From Sphingobacterium hotanense (GTDB lineage Bacteria > Bacteroidota > Bacteroidia > Sphingobacteriales > Sphingobacteriaceae): a stretch of 64,000 nt of DNA. The notes below the pieces were generated by a model that was given only the letters and a program-made list of their open reading frames with translations, had not been told where the DNA came from and made no database searches. Made by a program: the position numbers and the translations under genes. This document shows, piece after piece, positions 9,895 through 18,705 of the stretch. Positions within the stretch are counted from its first letter, which is position 1. Each line of letters starts with the position of its first letter. Where the stretch lies: NCBI RefSeq assembly GCF_008274825.1, contig NZ_CP030848.1:4091618-4155617 (forward strand), in the 5' to 3' direction.

Positions 9895-10000
9895 CCCTTT
9901 TTCGTGCAGAGTGCGCAAATGTATCTTTTTTGTGATTGCATGTGCATTTCCAACAAAAACAGCTAATATTGACGCGTCAAAACCCACGCATACTTATTTT

Positions 10001-12787
10001 ATGAAAAACGTCCTAGTTGTCCTCACCCTGAGCCTCTTAAGCCTGACGGCTTTTGCGCAGCAAAGGATTACCGGAACTGTTGTTGATAAGACAAACAGCA
10101 ACCCGCTCAACGATGTTACCCTGCAGTTATTAAATGATAAAGACTCCGTATTGGCCCGTACTCGGACCAATTCCGAAGGACTGTACACTCTGGAAAAAGT
10201 TCCGACAGGGCAGTTTCGTCTCAATACGTCGATATTAGGTTATAAAGTGGGTAGCAGATCGGTGAAGATTGCTGATAAAGAATTAACAATTAACTACCAA
10301 TTGGAGCCGAGCGAAATTGTCTTGGAGGAAATTGCAGTTACAGCTGCACCCAATGTTGCGGTTCGAGGGGATACGTTAGAATTCAATTCGCGCAATTTTG
10401 CCACCAGGGAATACGCGGAAGCGAATGAGATGGTTGCGCAAGTGCCGGGAGTTACCATCGATGAGGAAGGTAATGTATCAGCACATGGCGAACAAGTGAA
10501 GCGCATCTTGGTTGATGGAAAGGAATTCTTCAGCACAGATCCTAAGATTGCTTTAAAAAACCTTCCGGCGGATATTATTGATAAACTTCAGATCATCGAT
10601 GAGCGAAGCGAGCAATCTCGATTTGCAGGTTTTGACGATGGAAAGCGAAATAAAATCATCAATATCGTAACGAAGCCTGATAAAAGAAAGGGCTACTTCG
10701 GCCGCGCAAATGCGGGAAAGGGTGATAGTGACAAATTCGCTTTTAGCAGCAATATCAATGCTTTTAACGAAGACCAGAAGATCGCCATTAACTTAATGGC
10801 CAATAATATTAACGAAACGAACTTTGCCGAGCAGGGATATGGAGGGCAGCGTCGCGGTAATAATAATACCGATCGCGGGATTGCGGACACCTATGCAGGC
10901 GCGTTGAATTATAGCAATACCTTTTTGGCGGACAAGATGGATTTCAATGCAGATTACAATTTCCGTCGCTCCGATGCTTACACCAATTCTTTAACCGCAT
11001 TGGAATACCTCATGCAGGAGCGAGCAAATCAGTTTCAAGATTCGCAGACCGAGTCTAATGTGGGCAACATTAACCATAACTTTAGTACGCGAGTGAAATG
11101 GAAGATCGATAGTTTAAACCAGTTGGACTTCTCTCCGAATTTCACCTATACCGAAAACAACAACCATAACATTGGAAATAGTATCCGTAGAATTGGTGAA
11201 TCTGAGCTTTTGAATACTTCAGATCGTAATAACACCAACAACACTAGCAATTTCACGTTTGGCGGTAATATGACTTATATGCGTAGGCTAAAAAATCCTG
11301 GGCAGACCATTTCCTTAAATGTCAATGGAAACAAGAGTACCAATGACGGCTTCGGCCAGACCCTCGCTTTTAATGAATACTATAGGGATGCGCTCTTAAG
11401 CCGTATTGACACCAACAATCGGGAAAGCATTACCAATGGCTATGGATCGGGTATCAACAGCCGACTCAGTTATACGCACCGCTTAGCACAATATTCAAGA
11501 TTGCAGGCGAACTACAACTTCCGAAATACTAGAAATTATTCCGACCGTAAAACAATGGAGTTTCTTGCAGAGACAGGACAGTATGACGAGCTGAATGAAC
11601 GCCTCTCTAACGAGTTTCAGAACGATTTTAATTTCCATAGCGTAGGTGCCTCTTACGCCTACAACAAACGTGATACCCTACGTATCCAGGTAGGACTTAA
11701 TTACGAACATGGAATGCGCGTGAATGATCGAACTTTTCCAATCGACCTTCGTACGACAGCTGATTTCGCCAGCCTTTTACCGGAAGTAACAGCCGTTTAT
11801 TATTTTACGAAGACTAAAAACGTCGAATTCAATTACAACACAAACACCAATACGCCTAGCATTAATGATCTACAGGATTATGTCGATGTATCCAACGAGC
11901 TGAATATCCGCAACGGTAATCCGAATTTGAATCAGGAATATATTCATACCGCACAATTGCGTTATCGGGATGTAAACCGAACAAATGGCAGAAGTTTTAA
12001 TAGCAATATCAACTTCAGTTATACCAAAAACAAGATCGTACGCTCGGTCTTGATCACCGACACGACGATGGTCCTCTTCGACGATGTTATTCTCGGAGCG
12101 GGTGGACAGTACTCAGTTCCTGTGAATGTGGATGGAGTCTACTCAATCCGGGCGACAAATAGCTATGGTTTACCAATAAAAAAACTAGGCATTAACCTCA
12201 ATCTAAACAGTAATCTATTCTACAATAAGAACTTTGCTTACCTGAACGATAAACTAATTCCAAGCAAAGGATATGGTTTCAGTCAACATGTCGGGATCTT
12301 CACAAACTTCAGCAAAAACATTATAATCGGTATGAATTATAATGCGAACGTGAATTTCACGAACAACCCGACTGCGCGCATACAGAATTACACGGTACAG
12401 ACCCACCGAGTGAGCAATACATTGACGCTGGAGTTTTTGAAGCGCATGGCCTTCTCTTATAATTTAGCTTATTTATATAACTCCGGTATTGGTGGTTCTG
12501 AGGGGATTTCAACGACTTTATTAAATGCCTCCTTGGGCTATAAAGTCTTCAAGCAGAAGAATGCGGAGTTGTCTCTAAAAGCATTCGACTTATTGAATAA
12601 TGCTTCGAGCATCCGACGTACGGCGTCTGAAACTGCCATAAGCAGCGTAACATCCAATACCCTAAATCGGTATTTCTTATTAAGTTTCACGTATAACCTG
12701 CGGAACTTTGGCGGAAAGATGATCTTCGGTGATGATGAAGGTGGTCGAGGAGATCGACCTCGAGGAAACCGCAGGGGAAGAAATTAA
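10001..12787 (+). CDS. Outer-membrane beta-barrel protein (TonB-receptor-like, CarboxypepD_reg)
   Basis: Predicted outer-membrane protein of 928 residues. The ATG at 10001 is preferred over the in-frame ATG at 9911 because it starts directly with a signal peptide (MKNVLVVLTLSLLSLTAFAQ). A carboxypeptidase-regulatory-like domain follows at about 22-110 (ITGTVVDKTNSNPLNDVTLQ), then a plug-like domain at about 115-230 (VPGVTIDEEGNVSAHGEQVK, RILVDGKEFF), then a long barrel rich in Asn and Tyr. It lacks the SusC signatures and has no SusD neighbour, so it belongs to the 'outer membrane beta-barrel family protein' group rather than glycan importers. The last residues are Gly/Arg-rich (GDRPRGNRRGRN). 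Cargo unknown. Confidence 0.9.
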   Translation: MKNVLVVLTLSLLSLTAFAQQRITGTVVDKTNSNPLNDVTLQLLNDKDSVLARTRTNSEGLYTLEKVPTGQFRLNTSILGYKVGSRSVKIADKELTINYQLEPSEIVLEEIAVTAAPNVAVRGDTLEFNSRNFATREYAEANEMVAQVPGVTIDEEGNVSAHGEQVKRILVDGKEFFSTDPKIALKNLPADIIDKLQIIDERSEQSRFAGFDDGKRNKIINIVTKPDKRKGYFGRANAGKGDSDKFAFSSNINAFNEDQKIAINLMANNINETNFAEQGYGGQRRGNNNTDRGIADTYAGALNYSNTFLADKMDFNADYNFRRSDAYTNSLTALEYLMQERANQFQDSQTESNVGNINHNFSTRVKWKIDSLNQLDFSPNFTYTENNNHNIGNSIRRIGESELLNTSDRNNTNNTSNFTFGGNMTYMRRLKNPGQTISLNVNGNKSTNDGFGQTLAFNEYYRDALLSRIDTNNRESITNGYGSGINSRLSYTHRLAQYSRLQANYNFRNTRNYSDRKTMEFLAETGQYDELNERLSNEFQNDFNFHSVGASYAYNKRDTLRIQVGLNYEHGMRVNDRTFPIDLRTTADFASLLPEVTAVYYFTKTKNVEFNYNTNTNTPSINDLQDYVDVSNELNIRNGNPNLNQEYIHTAQLRYRDVNRTNGRSFNSNINFSYTKNKIVRSVLITDTTMVLFDDVILGAGGQYSVPVNVDGVYSIRATNSYGLPIKKLGINLNLNSNLFYNKNFAYLNDKLIPSKGYGFSQHVGIFTNFSKNIIIGMNYNANVNFTNNPTARIQNYTVQTHRVSNTLTLEFLKRMAFSYNLAYLYNSGIGGSEGISTTLLNASLGYKVFKQKNAELSLKAFDLLNNASSIRRTASETAISSVTSNTLNRYFLLSFTYNLRNFGGKMIFGDDEGGRGDRPRGNRRGRN

Positions 12788-12794
12788 AAGGAAA

Positions 12795-12821
12795 GGGGCT
12801 ACAATAATGAGCCCCCTTTTT
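12795..12821 (+). terminator. Terminator of the barrel gene, overlapping the pncA 3' end
   Basis: Stem GGGGCT / AGCCCC (12795-12800 and 12810-12815) followed by a T-run. It is 8 nt after the barrel gene stop. Most of the hairpin lies inside the last codons of the convergent nicotinamidase gene, whose stop is at 12799-12801. Confidence 0.75.
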
Positions 12822-13389
12822 GTACAAATTCGTTTTTCTTTTCGATAAAGGCTCCCTTATCGATTGCTTTAGTTGCCTTGCTCACAATACTTGTTTTAAA
12901 GCCTTCGTCTAGTGCATCCATAGCGGTATAAAATACGCAATAGTCTGCCGCGAGTCCACAAACATGTACCTCCGTCACCTGGCGATCCTTTAAATATCCA
13001 GCGAGGCCTGTATTCTTGCGACGGCCATTATCATAAAATCCGCTATAGCTATCGATCTCGGGGTCCATGCCTTTTCGGAAGATTGCTTCCACACGGTCGG
13101 TTTCTAATTCTTCCGATAATTCAGCGCCATAAGAACCTTGGATGCAATGGTCAGGCCACAGAACCTGCAGCAGGCCATTGAGCTCGATGACATCGAAGGT
13201 GAGCTTATCAACATGTTGGCTCGCGAAACTCTTATGATTATTGGGGTGCCAGTCTTGGGTGGCAACAATCAGGTCGTAATCTTTTTGGATGCTATTTATA
13301 ACTGGGATAATTTCGTCTCCCTTTGCAACGGCTAGTGCACCCTCTGGTAGGAAATCGTACTGTACATCGACGATAATAAGTGCTTTCAT
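12799..13389 (-). CDS. pncA: Nicotinamidase / isochorismatase-fold amidase
   Basis: Hydrolyses nicotinamide to nicotinate in the NAD salvage pathway. The 196-residue cysteine hydrolase shows the catalytic triad Asp8 (IVDVQYDF), Lys106 (FRKGMDPEIDSYSGF) and Cys151 (GLAADYCVFYTA). The metal site is seen in DWHPNNH at 46-52 and His81. Length and motifs fit bacterial PncA. It is convergent with the barrel gene and its final codons double as that gene's terminator stem. It lies 20 nt downstream of the response regulator gene on the same strand and may be co-transcribed with it. Confidence 0.95.
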   Translation of the reverse strand: MKALIIVDVQYDFLPEGALAVAKGDEIIPVINSIQKDYDLIVATQDWHPNNHKSFASQHVDKLTFDVIELNGLLQVLWPDHCIQGSYGAELSEELETDRVEAIFRKGMDPEIDSYSGFYDNGRRKNTGLAGYLKDRQVTEVHVCGLAADYCVFYTAMDALDEGFKTSIVSKATKAIDKGAFIEKKNEFVQKGGSLL

Positions 13390-13409
13390 GTGGTTTTATT
13401 TTAAGGTAA

Positions 13410-14084
13410 TCAATCCAAAGATAACATATATCCAACGCCTCGGATATTCGTTATCTTGATTCGCTCATCGGCGGATAGGTATTTGCGTATTCTACTGATG
13501 AATACGTCCAGGCTTCGGCCTGTAAAGTAGGTGTCATTGCTCCAATAGGTACGAATGATTTCATCGCGTGGAAGCACTTTATCTTTACTTTCGATCAAGC
13601 GCTTCAGCAGTTCTGCTTCACGATAGGACAGCTTTTCGTTGCTTTCGCCATTGGATAAAATATTTTTGACCGTATCCAGCGTATAATTGCCGATTACAAA
13701 CTTAGTATCCGACATTCCCTGACCCGTTTTCTTTAAGGCTGCCTCGATGCGTACGATCAGCTCTTCGATCTTGAAAGGCTTGCGCACATAGTCATTTGCG
13801 CCTAATTTGAAGCCCTTCACGACATCTTCAGTCTGCGTCAGAGCTGTTAGGAAAATAATAGGCGTATGAAGGTCTGTCTTACGAATTTCCTTAGCGACGG
13901 TGAACCCATCCATGAGGGGCATCATCACATCTAAGACAATGATATCGGGCTTATATTTCCCGTGGAACAATAGCGCTTGCTGACCATTAGGCACATGCCT
14001 AACCATAAAGCCATGGGCTTCTAAACTATCAGAAACAATCATCGCCAAACTCTCCTCGTCCTCTACATATAGCACATTGGTCAT
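13410..14084 (-). CDS. OmpR-family response regulator
   Basis: DNA-binding response regulator of 224 residues. Receiver domain at 1-120 with acidic pocket VEDEE, phosphoacceptor Asp52 (IIVLDVMMPLMDG) and Lys102 (DYVRKPFK). Winged-helix output domain at about 130-222 (YREAELLKRLIESKD, SLDVFISRIRKYL, ITNIRGVGYML). The upstream histidine kinase gene ends 4 nt before it, so the two form a two-component pair. The signal is unknown. Confidence 0.96.
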   Translation of the reverse strand: MTNVLYVEDEESLAMIVSDSLEAHGFMVRHVPNGQQALLFHGKYKPDIIVLDVMMPLMDGFTVAKEIRKTDLHTPIIFLTALTQTEDVVKGFKLGANDYVRKPFKIEELIVRIEAALKKTGQGMSDTKFVIGNYTLDTVKNILSNGESNEKLSYREAELLKRLIESKDKVLPRDEIIRTYWSNDTYFTGRSLDVFISRIRKYLSADERIKITNIRGVGYMLSLD

Positions 14085-14088
14085 ATCC

Positions 14089-15519
14089 TTACTTTGGTAA
14101 GCTTATTACAAAATTGCTGCCAACCGAGAGTTCGCTATCGAGCTCGATATGACCTCCATGTTGGTTGACAATCTGCTTGACATAGGCTAATCCTAAGCCA
14201 AAGCCTTTGACGTCATGTATATCTCCAGAAGGCACGCGGAAGAATAAATCAAATACAGACTTCTGATAAGCTTTCGGAATACCATTGCCGTTGTCGCGGA
14301 TTTGAAGGATATACTGATCGTCCTGTTCCTTCAAATGTACGTCAATTTTTACCTCATCGGATGAGTATTTCACAGCATTGTCGAAAAGATTGGTCAATAC
14401 ATTTTTCAAATGTGCATGATCGGCTTGTATTAGGCTGTTCTTGCTATCGTTTTGGAAGGTTATGGATATCGGTTTTTTTGCAAATAGTCGTGTATTCTCT
14501 ACGCATTCCTCGATTAAGGTCGCTAATTCGAAGGATGTTTTATTCAGTGATACGCCGTTCGTCTCGGCAATATCTACCTGCAGCACCCGCTCAATCATAC
14601 TCGAGAGGTGCTCAAGCTCATGCTTCGAGATGTTGAGATAACGATTCATCCGTTCCTTATCGTCTTTCGCCCCAAAGCGCTGTATGGACTCCACCGCAGC
14701 CATCACCGTAGAGACCGGAGTTTTCAGCTCATGGGTCATGTTATTAACAAAAGACTTCCGCAACATCGCCAGTTGGTTCTGCTTCTTGATCGTAGTCAGC
14801 AAGTAGAAAAATGTACCCACGAGCGCTAATACTAAGAATATCGAAATCGTTAATTGCCAACCGATGGAAAATAATAAGAAGGATCGAGGATCCGAAAAGT
14901 CAATTTCCAGATACTTGTCTTCCGAGGGGTCGATCAAAATCGGACGTGTCTTAAACAGCTTATACCTCGTTTTGTAAATTTCATCTCTGCTCATGCTGTC
15001 GACACCTGTCAACGTGACGACTTTTAACTCGAACGGACTGTATTGCTTTCTGGCGCGTAGCGCCTGTTCCAATCGATTGGAAAGCGTATCAACGGTTCTT
15101 TGATCCCATTTGATGTTGCGGATCGCCATGGTAGAAATAAGATGTCTGGAAAACTTGCCGCCACCAAACTTCCCACGTTTGGAAACCGCCACCTCATCTA
15201 GGATATTATCTTTGTTGAAGCCATTATCTTCCACTAGCTTCTTCACCGTGTCTCTGTTCATGTTGGGATAACGATCGCTGATCGCCTTCACGACGCGTTC
15301 AACACGGTCGTACCTTAAGATTTGATTCTGCTCAACCAGCTCCTGTTCGTTCTCCTGATAAAAGTCTTGAATTACATCAAAAAGGATATGATCGGCGGCT
15401 CCTAGGAAATACATTTTGCGGTTCTGGTAGTTGCCGTAAAGCCATACGCTTAGCACCAACGTTATACCTCCAGCCGTCAGGATAATCGCCAGTATCAATA
15501 TTTTATACTTTTTTAACAT
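14089..15519 (-). CDS. Membrane sensor histidine kinase
   Basis: Sensor kinase of 476 residues, partner of the adjacent response regulator. Two membrane segments, about 7-28 and 215-241, enclose a periplasmic sensor of about 185 residues with no recognised domain. Then come the HisKA domain with His263 (NNMTHELKTPVS) and the HATPase domain with N box (NVLTNLFDNAVKYS), G1 (DNGNGIP) and G2 (GFGLGLAYVKQI). All catalytic boxes are intact. The signal is not known; the sensor contains a run RGKFGGGKF near 115-123. Confidence 0.95.
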   Translation of the reverse strand: MLKKYKILILAIILTAGGITLVLSVWLYGNYQNRKMYFLGAADHILFDVIQDFYQENEQELVEQNQILRYDRVERVVKAISDRYPNMNRDTVKKLVEDNGFNKDNILDEVAVSKRGKFGGGKFSRHLISTMAIRNIKWDQRTVDTLSNRLEQALRARKQYSPFELKVVTLTGVDSMSRDEIYKTRYKLFKTRPILIDPSEDKYLEIDFSDPRSFLLFSIGWQLTISIFLVLALVGTFFYLLTTIKKQNQLAMLRKSFVNNMTHELKTPVSTVMAAVESIQRFGAKDDKERMNRYLNISKHELEHLSSMIERVLQVDIAETNGVSLNKTSFELATLIEECVENTRLFAKKPISITFQNDSKNSLIQADHAHLKNVLTNLFDNAVKYSSDEVKIDVHLKEQDDQYILQIRDNGNGIPKAYQKSVFDLFFRVPSGDIHDVKGFGLGLAYVKQIVNQHGGHIELDSELSVGSNFVISLPK

Positions 15520-15611
15520 AATTAAAACAAAATTAAATTAGTAGATTTGCACCGCATAGGTTCAGGGCCACTTTTAACAAAATATAACACTGATTAACAG
15601 TTCCCATTAAT

Positions 15612-15619
15612 TACTTTTG
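15612..15619 (+). promoter_or_regulatory. Bacteroidota -7 promoter box for the DUF4270/Kelch pair
   Basis: TACTTTTG fits TAnnTTTG. It ends only 1 nt before a possible ATG at 15621. A start site about 6 nt downstream of the box would leave that ATG outside the mRNA and favour the ATG at 15636. Confidence 0.55.
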
Positions 15620-15635
15620 CATGACTGGTGATTTT

Positions 15636-17057
15636 ATGATTAAAAATATACAATTAACTTTCCTTATTATCCTAAGTTTGAGTGTGAGCCTATTCTTCGT
15701 AAGTTGCGATAAGGATATGTCTATTTCATTGAAAAATGAAAACATCGATAACTTAAACTTAACTTCATCCGATACACTTAGCGCTATTGTTTCTACTGTT
15801 CTTATGCCGAACATTCCGACTTCCGGAACTGGTGACACAACAACGCGTTTATTGGTAGGTAAAGTTTCACAAGGTCCAATAGGAAGTGTTACGTCTAATG
15901 CTTATTTCCGCTTAATGCCGGAAAATGTAAGCAATGATATTCCAAAGAACGCAGTTTATGACTCTATCACGTTAGTTCTACGTCCAACCTTTGACAAATA
16001 TACACACGGCGATACAACGAAATTGCAAACCATTGTAGCACATCGCGTAACTCAAACGTTAGAGCAAACAACATTGAATAACACGATGACAGGGCAACCG
16101 ATTCCAGTATATATCTCAGGTGCTTCCATTTTCGGACAGCAAAAGTTCGCATACGATGCGAATCCTTTGGGTTCGGTGACCTTTATGCCACATATGAACA
16201 AACGTGATTCTGTAAGTATCCGTTTAGCAGATACTTGGGGGACGGAGTTATTCGAAAAAATCCGCACAGCAGACTATATCTTCAATTCAACTGCCAACTT
16301 CCAGGAGTATTTTAAAGGTATGGTGTTGGTGCCGGCATCAAGCAACACAGCAATTATCGGTTTCCACAATATCCTTTCTGTCAAAATACACTACTCATAT
16401 AATGGTGCTGATGGCTTTAAAAAGTCAACTGCTAAGACTTTACAAATGGGAGATCGTAGATTCCACTACAACAACTTCGTAGCAGACAGATCAGGAACAG
16501 CCTTTGCAACACTTAGTACAACGAAAGAAATACCTAGTACAGCAAGCAATGGCGTAAGCTATATTCAAGGCGGCACAGGTGTAGTAACAAAAATTACTTT
16601 CCCAGGCTTGGCTGAATTCATGCAGACCCAGAATATCGCTATCAATAAAGCTGAGTTGATCATAGAAGTAGCTTCCAAAGATCTTGGACATTATACTGCT
16701 GCACTGAAACCTATGTTGTGGATTGCAACAGATAATATTGCGACAGGCTATGTCAATACACCATTCGCGAATGCAATTCAACACGGGAACTACGTAGTAG
16801 GTAATAATACTGGGCGTAACGGACGTTATGTTTTCAACATGATCCAATACATTCGCTCAGCCAATGATGAGAATGCAAAAGATAAATCCTTATTTTTATC
16901 TGTTTCGCCACAAGGGGAACAAATTAATCAAGGACAGCAAGTTCCACCATTGATCATCCCTTCGGAATTGTACTATAGCACAAATACTAGTATTTTAGCA
17001 ACGGAGAACAACAAACCAAAAATTAAATTAAACATCGTATATACAAAATTTAAATAA
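15636..17057 (+). CDS. DUF4270 family lipoprotein
   Basis: Predicted surface or periplasmic lipoprotein of 473 residues. The start at 15636 (MIKNIQLTFLIIL) is chosen over 15621 because of the promoter box at 15612 and because it begins at the signal peptide. The lipobox is at LFFVSC. The rest shows the long beta-rich layout of Bacteroidota DUF4270 proteins, with stretches such as DSITLVLRP and AELIIEV. Function is unknown; the family is common in Bacteroidota, often next to glycan-related genes. It forms an operon with the Kelch lipoprotein, 3 nt downstream. Confidence 0.82.
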   Translation: MIKNIQLTFLIILSLSVSLFFVSCDKDMSISLKNENIDNLNLTSSDTLSAIVSTVLMPNIPTSGTGDTTTRLLVGKVSQGPIGSVTSNAYFRLMPENVSNDIPKNAVYDSITLVLRPTFDKYTHGDTTKLQTIVAHRVTQTLEQTTLNNTMTGQPIPVYISGASIFGQQKFAYDANPLGSVTFMPHMNKRDSVSIRLADTWGTELFEKIRTADYIFNSTANFQEYFKGMVLVPASSNTAIIGFHNILSVKIHYSYNGADGFKKSTAKTLQMGDRRFHYNNFVADRSGTAFATLSTTKEIPSTASNGVSYIQGGTGVVTKITFPGLAEFMQTQNIAINKAELIIEVASKDLGHYTAALKPMLWIATDNIATGYVNTPFANAIQHGNYVVGNNTGRNGRYVFNMIQYIRSANDENAKDKSLFLSVSPQGEQINQGQQVPPLIIPSELYYSTNTSILATENNKPKIKLNIVYTKFK

Positions 17058-17060
17058 TCT

Positions 17061-18044
17061 ATGAACAAGAGAAACTGGCTTGTATTACTTTTAGTCGGCG
17101 TTTTTGCTATTACATCACTTAACTCATGTAAAAAAGACGAAGAAGGTACGGATACAACAGACAATGGACCGACAGAGTGGACAAGATCATCAGTATTTAC
17201 TGGCGACCCTCGTAGTAACGCTGCTACTTTCACATTAGATAAAGTTGCTTACTTAGTAGGTGGTTACATCAAAACTGGTAATACGTTGAACGACAACTAT
17301 GCTTTCAATGGTACAGAATGGACTCAAAAAGCAGATTTTACAGGTTCAGCTAGACATTCAGCAGTAGGTTTTGCTGTGGATGGAAAAGGATATGTTGGTT
17401 TAGGATATGATGGCGAAAAAGCATTAAAAGATTTCTATCAATATGATCCAACAGCAAATACCTGGACTAAGAAAGCTGATTTCCCTGGCGAAGCTCGTTT
17501 TGGTGCTGTAGCATTCACCATTGGTGACAATGCATACGTAGGATTAGGAGCAACTCCAACTGATAAAACATTCAGCGATTTTTACAGATACAACCCTAAA
17601 ACAGATACTTGGACTGCAATCACTACTAAATTTACTTACAAAAAAGCATATGCTTTCGCGTTCGTAATCAATAATGTAGCATACGTTGGTGGTGGTACTT
17701 CAAATAATGCATACCCTGAAGAATTCTTCTCATTCGACGGAACAGAGTGGAAAAAATTAGGCGACTTAAAAACTGATGATATCGATGTTAGACGTGCTAA
17801 TGCTTCTGCATTTGCGATTGGTAGCAATGGTTATGTAGTTAGTGGTCGTTCAGCATCAGGTGTTGTAACTAGCGTTTGGAAATACACGCCTTCAGACGAT
17901 TCATGGACTAGCAAACACCAAGCTTTATCCATTGCTCGTGAAAAAGCAATCGGTTTTGCAATCGATGGTAAAGGTTATGTAGCAACTGGTATTTCAGCTT
18001 CTACTTACCTTGATGATAACTGGCAATTCGTTCCTGTTAGATAA
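17061..18044 (+). CDS. Kelch-repeat lipoprotein
   Basis: Lipoprotein of 327 residues with lipobox TSLNSC near residue 19-24, followed by a beta-propeller made of about six Kelch-type blades. Each blade repeats a pattern like 'A-AF-ig-aYVG-G ... WT': AFTIGDNAYVGLG, AFVINNVAYVGGG, AFAIGSNGYVVSG and GFAIDGKGYVATG are easily seen. Propellers of this type bind proteins or glycans; a catalytic role is not indicated. Located 3 nt after the DUF4270 gene, so the two are probably made together at the cell envelope. Confidence 0.9.
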   Translation: MNKRNWLVLLLVGVFAITSLNSCKKDEEGTDTTDNGPTEWTRSSVFTGDPRSNAATFTLDKVAYLVGGYIKTGNTLNDNYAFNGTEWTQKADFTGSARHSAVGFAVDGKGYVGLGYDGEKALKDFYQYDPTANTWTKKADFPGEARFGAVAFTIGDNAYVGLGATPTDKTFSDFYRYNPKTDTWTAITTKFTYKKAYAFAFVINNVAYVGGGTSNNAYPEEFFSFDGTEWKKLGDLKTDDIDVRRANASAFAIGSNGYVVSGRSASGVVTSVWKYTPSDDSWTSKHQALSIAREKAIGFAIDGKGYVATGISASTYLDDNWQFVPVR

Positions 18045-18095
18045 TTAACAGAAACAAGACATACAGTGGAGTGCTTTTAATAGCCTCCAATAAAT

Positions 18096-18132
18096 AAAAT
18101 AAAGCTGTCCAAAAGGACAGCTTTATTTGTTT
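18096..18132 (+). terminator. Terminator after the Kelch gene
   Basis: Stem AATAAAGCTGTCC / GGACAGCTTTATT with a 4-nt loop, followed by TGTTTT. It ends the DUF4270-Kelch operon. Confidence 0.85.
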
Positions 18133-18550
18133 TAGATCAGCCCTAAGACTGAACAATACAGACCATGCCATTGCTCTTTATATGTGTAAAAATGCACACC
18201 TTTCTATTAAAGGTCAAAGGCATCGTAGATACCATATCAAAATGTCAAAGAGCAGTTTATGCCTATTCCTCTCGGAACGACAAACAGCATACTTTATGTT
18301 CATCTTCGTTCTCACCCTATCAAATTCATCGGCTCAAAACTATAGCTTTTACTGGCAAAAGAATAATCATTTCAACATTAAGTTTTTATGAAGCCAGCGC
18401 ATTCAGCATGTGTACCATCTCTATAAAACACAAGGCTAACCACTATGTAACACTGCCCCCAAAACATCTAATAATAATCAGTTTTTTAAACAGAAAAGAA
18501 GAGTTGCAAGCTTCTCGCACTCCCCAGTCTCGCTAGGCATCGATCAAATA
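18133..18550. other. Gene-poor region, possible secreted-peptide remnant
   Basis: No intact gene is recognised. A plus-strand frame at 18182-18391 (69 codons) contains a hydrophobic stretch followed by an export-like site (MFIFVLTLSNSSAQ, near 18295-18336), then stops after 18 more residues. This could be the start of a decayed secreted protein, but it has no other support. Confidence 0.3.
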
Positions 18551-18630
18551 AAACTTTCATGTTTCCTTTGAAACACCAACAGGGATGAAAGTTCTTGATG
18601 GCCTCTGAAAACAGACACTTTCAGAAAAAA
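18551..18630 (+). repeat. Structured 80-nt repeat, copy A
   Basis: Aligns without gaps to 21757-21836, with 63 of 80 bases identical by hand count. A hairpin GTTTC-CTTT-GAAAC (18561-18574) sits inside an outer stem CTTTCAT / ATGAAAG (18554-18560 with 18585-18591). A second hairpin TCTG-AAAA-CAGA follows at about 18604-18615, and the element ends in an A-run. One base pair of the outer stem changes in both partners between the copies (T-A here, G-C in copy B). It abuts the left end of the IS1182 element. Confidence 0.6.
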
Positions 18631-18632
18631 AT

Positions 18633-18656
18633 GAAGGTGTCTAAAAAGGCACCTTC
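18633..18656 (-). terminator. Terminator hairpin within the IS left end
   Basis: Stem GAAGGTG / CACCTTC with loop TCTAAAAAGG. On the minus strand it is followed by ATTTTTTT, so it should stop the transposase message exactly at the element end. Confidence 0.65.
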
Positions 18657-18705
18657 TTCTGTTTTATAGCTTTTGCGATTTCATTACTGTTTTCATTTTT
18701 GAGTT

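Noticed and set aside
16491..16847. Minus-strand frame of 118 codons with many Cys and Ile
   Set aside because: Antisense to the DUF4270 gene and with no motif or start signal.
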